Shown in pieces: positions 41,674-51,700 of a stretch of 64,000 nucleotides of DNA. The notes beneath the pieces are model-generated. The model was not told the DNA's origin and ran no database searches. It saw only the letters and a list, made by a program, of their open reading frames with translations. The DNA lies in NCBI RefSeq assembly GCF_014851395.1, contig NW_024040040.1, forward strand, positions 14,373,403-14,437,402, written 5' to 3'. The stretch is from Micropterus salmoides. Lineage: Eukaryota; Chordata; Actinopteri; Centrarchiformes; Centrarchidae. Numbering within the stretch: position 1 is the first letter of the stretch; each line of letters opens with the position of its first letter. Made by a program: the position numbers and the translations under genes.

Positions 41674-44600
41674 ATGAAACATTTTATATACATGTCCAAT
41701 GGCGGTTGTCAATCAAAACAAATAAACCTAGCGTTAGTCATTTAATTCAGCACTAAATACACAGTCCACACACACACACACACACACATGCTAACAAGAG
41801 GTGACAGTAATCTGTGGCCTGTGAATGAGATTGAGTGTCAAGAGGCTGCATGTCCCAGTTTCTATACTCTCTCACACTCTCACACAGACACATACATCCA
41901 GAGTAACTGGTTAACTCACTGCTCTAAGATTACCTTCTTTAAGATGGAGAGCTATTTATAACCTGTCACCTCCACCTCTCTATGGGAGAGCAAGGAATGG
42001 AAATGGGAAAGTTGAAAGCCAAGGAAAATTGCTTAAGAATAAAAATGGATATCGTCAAGAAGACATACATTATTACCCCTACTTCCCCATCTTCATTGCC
42101 CTCTTCTTTACTCTTTGAAGGTCAGTATTGATGCCGTATTGAGACAGAAAATCCAAAAGTAGTAACTGATATAGGTGTAATATTCAGTTTGGTTATGTGT
42201 TTACAATTAACAACCAGTTCTAAAATAAATATATAATCCAACCAATATCACATCAGAGGAAAAGGACCATACTATCTGACTGACTTCTGATTTACAGTGA
42301 AGGAGGAGATGAAAACCAGATAGCACGGACAGCTTGCCAACTCTGCTGCCCACACAGTGTTACTGTTCCTCTTCTCTCCCACCTGCCTGCTCCGTCTGCT
42401 TCACCTAACACATCTCTTACACACTTCCTGTTATTTGTCTGCATATAGAACAGATAATATTACACAGGAAAGTAAAAGCACCGTTTATAATCAGTAAAGT
42501 CTGACATCCAGTAAATTTACAGAATATATGAAATAGATTATTTTATTATAGTATTTTATTATATAAGTAGCGCCTATTCTCATGCAAATGTATCCCAGTG
42601 TGTCGGAAAGGCTTTCTGCTGCATATCATAATGTTTCACAACACAAACATGAGGTTACTTAAACATCCTCTAAATTATGGAGATGCTACGAAGTGGTGGT
42701 GATAATTTGACAGAATTTCCGTTTCGTTTGTCTTTCTTCTATTCTATCTAAAATCACTGGAAAAATCTGAGGTGTAGGTTGATTTCTTTGATTGCAATTC
42801 TAGTGGTAAAGCCAACCTGTTGCAGTATTTCAGCGTGACTTTGCAGTATTTAGGGTGTCCATCTTATTTAAAATACTGAACTGTACTTAATCGCCAGCTA
42901 ATTTAATAATCAATTAATTGTTTAAGTAATTTGTCAAAGCAAAAATGTCTGGTTCCAACTTCTCAAATGTGAGGATTTGCTGCTTTTATTTGTTTAATGC
43001 ATTTTTAAATGTATTATCTTTGGCATTTGAACTGTTAGATGGACATTTTGAACACATCATCTTGGAAAATATGACTTAACATTACAATAATAATCAGCTA
43101 GTGTTATGGGATGTGACAGGTGAAATCTCCTTGAACAATATGGAAAAAATTTGTTTAAATGACATCTGTCAATCACTGATAAAACACTGCTACAGAACTA
43201 ACTCTTAATCACACAATGACACAAAAATGCTGGATTTGATTTTTTGAGAATGTCTCAATCTGTGCGGTGTGGAAGAGTAAATGATTACTGTATCATATAA
43301 TAAGCAGTAAAATGACAATAATGATCATGTGTTGTCAGACACAGTAAATGAGAACCAGCAGGCCTCCTCTCTTACTGTCATCTCTTCCATTTTGCCCATA
43401 ATGCAGCTTTATTGGTTCTCTCACATATTTTCTCTCCCTCTCTCACCACAACCTGGATGGCCTCTAAGCCAACGATCTTTCTCCTATCGATTATGTTTAG
43501 CTTTCATCCGGATTCAAGCTTTTTACATGAAAGCCTGTCTGTGTTTAATCAAATAAAATAGCCTCTTCACAAAATAAAAGCTAGGCTTATAAAATAAAAC
43601 CTTTATTAGCTCGGGCCTTTAGCCTTTGGATGTAACTGGAGACTTTGGGCTATTCTGGACCTTGATAATCACTTTTAGCAGCGTGTCATGTTACAGGACG
43701 CGGCAGGTTTCAGGGGTGTATTTATAGTTGGAAGGGAAACATTTGTGGTCAGGAGAGAGGGATGGAGAGAGTTCACAGGCTTTGTTTCTGTCCGTCTCAC
43801 TCAGCGCCCACATCCACTTTCCTTAAAGCCACGTTAGTAGAAAGTGCAGGGAGCCTTTCAGGGATCATACACACACATCCCTGCGACATCAGACATGTAT
43901 GAGCACAGGCATACACAAACCGTGACACACAATGTTACCTCTGTAGTCACTGGTCCACAGGGTATATTTAGACAAGCAGACAGTCTCCTACGCTTCTACT
44001 ATTCTTCACTTGTGTGGTGTGTGCTTTTCTCCATCTCTTCACTGGGACAGAAAGATGAGGCACAGCATCCAAAGTAAGAACAATACGGTTCAGTCAGTTT
44101 AGAGTTAGCATTAAGGTTACATGTATGTTTCAATATGCAGGTGCATAAAGAAAGTCATGTGTGTTATAAAGAAGTGAAACCGTGTGAATAATATTTTTAG
44201 ATGCACTAAATCTCTTTAAATGAGATGTTATGAGTGCAACAGCTGGGCTTCCTACGTCAAGATTGCCTTGAACACATTTTTCACTCTTAAAAATCAGTAA
44301 ATGAAAAGAAATACGTGTAACTGATTTAATAGGATATCAATGATACTGGCTTTTAGTACTGATGCTTCATTTCTCTCTATATACATTTTGGAGATATGCC
44401 TAATGATTTGGAATCTACCAGCTAACAATCGCTACTATGGACTCAACTCCATGGAAATTATTACTTTACAGCCTTCAACTATAGAAAGAGAAAGGTGAAA
44501 AATACTGGATGAAATGGGTTTGTGACATCGTGAAACAGACACATCTTTAATACTGGGTAGAGTCACTTAAATCCCAGTGTAGTTAATTATGTATGTGTAT

Positions 44601-45716
44601 CTGTCTGTCACTCATAATAAACTTCAACCATCACATAGTTTTGACTTAAATCTTTATTTTACATTAATGTGCATTATTCCCGCAGGACCCGAACGCAGCA
44701 TTAGAGAGCAAGAAACGGAAGTTCCACTGTGATCAGGAACAGAGGACCATATTGTAAACAGGAAGAGCTGGACCCACCTACTCACACAGAGGACACACAC
44801 TTCCTGAAACAAGCTGCCACCCGCCCTCCAACCCCAACTCCACCCAGACCACCAGAGACATGGCAGAGAAAGATTCAGGGAGTATTTGAGGTGTTGGGCA
44901 GAAAAGCAGCAGGTATCCAATGTTACCGATGTTATTGCTTTTCTATTGTTACTTCTGCTCACTCTGGCATCTATTGCACAGCTCATCTGTTGCTCTTCCT
45001 CAGTTTTTTAAGACTTTTTCCCTTATTGGAATGAGGGTCTAACGATAGAGTATAGTATGCCATTTGAGTTTAATTTGTAATTTTTGGCTATAATTCAAAA
45101 AATTATCTTGACAGAGGAAAACTTTGGTGTACTCTGGGGTTTTCACCAACAGTTTGAAGCTTAATGTGTGAATTTATTTAGAAAACAGTTTAGACTTTAG
45201 AAAAGAACTTAACTATAAAAGTGGTATTCAGTGTATGCAGTGATACTGTAGTAAGTGCTGTATGATGCCTGGCAAGTAAAGATAACATTTACAGGACACT
45301 GCCAGCAGGAAAGAAGAATCACTGCAACACACACAAATGACTATTGTTTGTCTGCAGCTTTAAAGCCTGAGCTGTTGTTCGACTGATGACCAATATAAGT
45401 ATTTTATCTCCCGCTGCAACAGGCAGCGCTGAAAATAAGTCTCGACAAAAGCTATGCATGGCAACCTGCTCTCAGCGATACCGCTGACTGACACATATAC
45501 ATACCCCTTCGCACACTTTTACATCTAGATTCTGTGTCATAGATCTGTGTTGCGTGTGCAAACACGATCGAACACATGCACACACGCCACATTGAGTTAT
45601 CTCCCTGCTGTCACTGAGCTACGGAGATAAAAGAAATCCTGTTCCCTGCTCTAAATCACAGGGCATTAAATACAGACATATTGTGTGTGTGTGTGTGTGT
45701 GTGCGTGCGTGCGTGC

Positions 45717-45747
<31 letters not shown>

Positions 45748-48700
45748 AGACTCTGCCTGTTGACTACTGCACTTGAGATTAGGTGGCAAATGTTTTGGCT
45801 GAAAGGATAAAATGGATAAATAAATGCAGGGGTGTGGAGAGTGGTAGAGTCATAGAGAGTGCTTAAGCAGAGGATTTTTCGAAGTCACCATTTTCTTCAT
45901 GGCTGCTCCCGATGGACTCAAAGTTTAAAAAAGGCAGCCAGAGCAGGTTGAAAATAGCAGCAAACACGTGCCAACTTCTGGTATATACATATCTAGTAGG
46001 CAATAAAGTGATTAACAGCTGCAGTGTGTCCATCCACACTGCAGAGAGATAAAAAAAAATCCACAAGGCAAATGATGTGAAGGATTAAAGATTTAATGTC
46101 AACCGAGCTGTGCTGTGTATACCGTTACTGTTATATGTGTATGTGATATTCGGATACACATCGTCTGTGACAGTCTGAGTGTGTGTGTTACCTGAGTCAC
46201 AGATTTAAATACCAGCTGTGCTCCCCATCTGTCACTATGTTGTTCAGCCTCACTGGGGCAAACAGGCCAGACCCAATTAGATAAAGACAAATCCCCATCA
46301 TCCACCTTCCAACACCACCCTTTAGCCTTTAACCATGACGAACTGTGAAGAAGACAGTCAGCTTGGTCTGTGTGTTTAGAGTGTCTAGGAAATGTTGAAG
46401 GATAAGTGGACGCTCAAAAAGCTGTCAGGCTGATAAAAGCTGCCCACAGATGAGCACAAATCTGAGGTAATACATTCAAAACAATTATTATTTTATTATA
46501 GGCCTATTATAACAAATATTTTTTCAACAAATAGGCGTGAAATTTTCCATCCCCTTTCCTCAATAAATTAAATCTCTTAATAGAAAAATTAATTGCTAAT
46601 TCATTCGTGATTCAAATTAATTAAATCAAACATTTATTGAACATTTGTTTAATTATCAACTACAAGATGGCACCGCAGACGGCAGCCTTTGGATTATGCT
46701 CATAGTGCTTTTTGTGTTTTTGTTTATTAACGCTGTTTTCTGCCGTCCCTCTCTGGTAACATTTACCAGAGAAGAGCTCTTAAATATTGGACTTTTAACT
46801 GCTCATACTATTCCACCCGCTCCTTAACAAACCCGGCACTTTCCCGGAGTTATTAGTTGGAGGGAGCAGCAGCTCTGTTTGGGATCCTTCAGGCGCGCTG
46901 GTTAAACTAAGACAGCGGGGTTTTCGCACTGCGCTCCCTTCAGTTCACCTGGCGAATGTCCGCTCTCTAGCCAACAAAATGGGCAAAATGCTTCTCTCAA
47001 CAGTACCAACTCGGACTTCTGCAGATCTGCTGAGTGTGAAAAGATGGACAAACGAGTCAAAGCTGGAGTTACAGGCCTGCTTACAGGACTGCACTACCTG
47101 GAGTGTTTTTGAGGCTGCAGCCACTGACCTGGACGAACTAACTGACACTGTGACATCTTACATCAGTTTTTGTGAGGACGTGTGTGCCGACTAAAACCTT
47201 CCGCACATACAACAACCAAAAACCCTGGTTCACAGCGAAACTCAGGCAGCTTCATCAGACCAAAGAGGAGGTCTTCAGAAGTGGGGACAGAGTCCTGTAC
47301 AACCAGGCCAGGAACACTCTGACTAAGGAGGTCAAAGCAGCAAAGAGATGCTATGCTGAAAAGCTAAATAACAGCTTCGCAGCCAACGATCCTGCGTCAG
47401 TGTGGAGAGGCCTGCTAACACTCACCAGCTACAGGAGACCATCCCCCAACACTGCTGGTACTCAACAACTGGCAGACGAGCTGAATGGCTTTTATTGTAG
47501 GTTTGAAAAGCCCACAGTCACACCTCTCCCCCGCTCCAACACCATCTTCAAACAGTCACCTTCCCCCTCTGACACACTGCCACCCCGGCCTCATCCGGGA
47601 CGGTGACGAGTCGGCCTACAGACGGGAGGTTGATCAGCTGGCTCTCAGGTGCGGTCAGAACAACCTGGACTTCAGGAGGAGCCTCCCCACTCTGCCCCCA
47701 ATCACCAAACTCAACAGCCCTGTGTTAACACATTTCTATGATATTTTCAAGAATTTCCACACTTATGTTTTAGCACTCTTAGAAAATGTTGTTTTTTTTT
47801 TACCGTGGTTAATGCTGCTTTTCTAAAGCAATGACCAATTTATTTTCAACTTTTGTCATTCTTTAATAAAAAAATAGTGTCACCCAAAAATGACATCCTT
47901 TCATCACCAACCACAAATAAAAAAATCCAGAAAATAGGTGACATAATGCCTGATCATTGTGTGATCACAGGTGTGAACAGTCAGAAGGGATGGGCAGGGC
48001 AAACCAGTTTGGCTTGGTTATATGTCCCATGCATGTTACACCTCAACAGTAATGCTCCTGGCAGGAAAGGAGGAGCTGGTTTGCGACTTTGTCTTTCAGA
48101 AGAAACGATCCACACTATCCAAATGCAGGTCAGAATGGGGATAAAAACATCATCAAAATGCCAATGCAACTACAAGAACAAGAACTCACTTCTGAAAAAA
48201 AGTATGCTGTTGTTGTTTGTGTGTTTGTGGAGGGAAACAGCAAGCCACTCTGGCATTACCAGAGATGAGAGGGCAGAATACTAATCAGTTAAAACCAAGC
48301 TAGTCTATAAAGCATACTGTCTGTGCGTGTGTGTGTCCGTCTCTGAGGGATTTAGTGATCTGACCCCTCTAGTCCTCGCTGCTTTGTAACCATCCACACA
48401 CACACACCGATGGCCTGATCACATGAGAGCACTGCTGCTATTAATCACAGTCAGTGGACCTCACAATTCAGCATTTGCACTGGGTGCGTGTGTTTCTGCG
48501 TGCGTGAAACACCAACTGATATCATAACTCTGCACCTGCGTGTTCTTAGGGAAAGTACAGAGGGAAGCAGGGATGAGACAAAGTCATGCAGTTTGATGAA
48601 ATATTTAAAGAAAGCAATTGGTCAGTACTCTATGACCTGACAATTAAGTGTAGTACATTGCAATTCAGCCTATTTGTTATTGCTTATATTTTAGCTACTA

Positions 48701-51700
48701 CTTTTTCTATTAATGTTGCCAGTATTACGAATGCTACTACTGCTGTTGCTCATTTCACTGCACTACTGATACATTTAGTATTATGCTGTTGTTCCTACTT
48801 GCTATTTAGTTCTACTCTGACTGCTGATGACTGCAATTCCTGCTAGAAATACTTCTATTTCTATTACAAAAACTACAAGTCCTCCACCTCCTGTTACCAC
48901 TACTAAAAACATAACAACTACTGCTCCTCCTATTACTACTAATATGTTCATTTACCCTACATTTAATGCCTTGACCTAAGTACAGTCAGTTCATCCAGCA
49001 AGATCCATCCAATAAAACCTGAGTAACCATCATCTCAATCAGCGACTCTGCTGAGTAAAGATTTGAACCCCCTCAGTGTCCAATAACTCTCCGCTTTGAT
49101 CCATGATTGAGAGTGTTGCTCAAAGCAAGGTAAGCCAGACCGCAATATGGAATGCAAAACTCCAGACCAATCACGCCTGCATCATACCAGTACTAGAGTG
49201 TGGGAGTGGATGCTTTTCACTTTTTATTTATACATAACACAGTTTGCTTGCGTGATTAATAGGATAGGTACTGGTAGACTGTAGTGATCTGCTAGGTCAC
49301 TTTTCAATTGCTTGTAGTCTAAGATAGTGAGGCAACCATAATAAATAGTGATCCTATCAACATATCTTATGTAATTAATACTATGCACACAAATAATATT
49401 TAATACTATGCAAGATGAGAGGAGGTTTTACATCAATGATGCTTGGTGCTAAAATGTAAGACACAAGTGCACTGCAGAATGTTTTGGGTGTAAGTAAATA
49501 TTTAGCCTATTGGTTTATTTTAAAAGTAACCATTTTTAATACACATTTAATTATTTGTTAAGTTCTGTGTGTGTAGCATGAAGGGACTACAAACTTTCTT
49601 CTCCTTATACAACCTTGTATTGTATAATGACAAATAAACAACCTTGTAACCTTAAAATACAAATTGTTTCCAAGCAATTCCACTTTGTGTTGTTGCAGTC
49701 TTTTAAACAAAATCGCTGCCAGTTCAGAGATGGATCTATTTCTGTGTCAGCTCAGTGTCCTGGTTACCAGCAAGAAGTAGAGTGAGATCCAGTTTGAACC
49801 TGCAAGCATAAGACATCCTACATATGAAGCCTGTAAAAAAAAAAGGTAATAGATTGTTTGTTCTGGATTTCTAGTGCCTGAGACAGAATTCACATAATTA
49901 AATTCCCTGATATCACCTACTGTACAATATATTTCAGTTGCAACTGCATGAGATCAAGATCTTACAATCTGACACCTGCTGATTTAGCAAAGCATAAACA
50001 TGCTTTATTTTCTCAGAACATGTTGAAAACTTAGGACATATTAGATTCACAGAGGACTAAAATAAAGATGCAGAAACAGACATTCACCTGCTTCAGTTAC
50101 CTATGTTGGTCAGCAGACCGGCTGCATGTGTGAGTGTGTCCTGATGTTTTGCGGTTTGCAGATTGTGTAACATGGTTTTTGTTATATAAATATTATAATT
50201 TACTAGCACTTGTTGTGTGTGATTATATAACACCAGGTTGCCCCATTATTGAATATTAATGGGTTGACACAATTTCTTTAAAAGAATGAATGCAGTTTAA
50301 TCTTAATTTACTCTGGTACAGAAATCATTATGCAGTTTCACAGAGGTAGTTTTATCCAAGTACACCAACACACTCCACTCCCACAAGACCAGCCGTTCGT
50401 GCTGAATCACTGTTCCTCTCTTTGATAAACGATTGAAACTGCGAGAGAAATGGGGCAAGTAGAGAGGAGAGAAGAGGAGGCGTAACCTCAGTGCTTCTGT
50501 CAGCTATACAGAGAAATTCATTAACCTGGTTTTCACTGAGCAGATCTCAGTAGGGAACTGGGATAAAACGCCTGCTTTACCACATTGCACGCATGACTTC
50601 TAGCTTTAGATTACAATTTTACCACTCTGATGACCCAAAATTACAAATATTCATTGTTCTTCCATAGTATTTTATTTCCATCAGAGAACCCCTGTAGCAG
50701 CATTAAAACATTTCTGCACTGAAAGCTATTCTAATGGCATTGCTTTTTTTTTGTATGCTGCTTTAAGCAGTTATTGCACTCAGTGAAATAGAAGCAGGAT
50801 GGATGGAAAGCGGGAGACACACCATCTAATAGGCCAGCCGCTATGGTTCTCCTCAGAGCAGGATAGAAGACCATTGTAGTGGACTTCCTGTGGATAAGCA
50901 ATCATTCTTTGGATGTCAAGGGAGTAAACATCCACACTGGTCATACTTGCTTCATTGTGTCTGCCACTGTGTGTATGTGAGAGGGAGGGACTGGAAGGCA
51001 GTGCTGCTGATGGTCACATGATCCCCCATGACTTGACCAAATGCTGCATTCAGGTCACATGGGAATAAATGGCGCAAAGGATTTATGGATTAAAGTAACA
51101 ACTTTCAGTACTGTAGCTCCTGTTGATCACCTGACGATAGCTCTGAGAAAGTTCCCGGTGTAGCAGCTTAAAATAAAGCTAAGGTGGAGTAAGTCCTCAT
51201 AAGTTTGTGTAATAATTATACAATCATTTCTATCACACAGATGAATACACAATAGGAAGCTGTTTTCACCTTTGCTCTCCATCTCTAAATGTTCAGCAGT
51301 TAGTAGACTACAAAATGTGAATGATTCAGCTCACAATGTTAGCACCTCGACTCATAAACCTCACACAGACGACATAACCAGTCTGAAAAACATGAAAACA
51401 TTTTTCGTGAGTCTGGGATTAGGGCAATTTAGCTTATTTTATCTCACTGAAAAGTCCAAAGATCACCAGAAGTCTGCTAGAGTGGCAGTAAACTTTGTTC
51501 CAATCATTTAAAAAGTAATTCATTCAGCATTAAAAACCAACTCAGCTAACAAACACAACACACACTAACTTGGGATGTCCTTCTGAAAACTACAAATAAA
51601 CAAATCTTGATACAGTAACAAGCTGGTAGATTGACAACAACTCTCACTGAGTCCAAACAATTCCAGTAAGTATGCAATCAAAAATACTGAGTAAGTGGTG

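Noticed and set aside
44654..45034. Overlapping frames of about 100 codons on both strands in atp11a intron 1
   Set aside because: Neither shows a domain, and mutual overlap with proline-rich low complexity makes a real exon unlikely. A CCCGCAG acceptor-like site exists but no matching donor or phase.
48586..48846. 86-codon hydrophobic plus-strand frame
   Set aside because: It comes from an ACT/TACT-rich degenerate simple repeat, with no homologue recognised.
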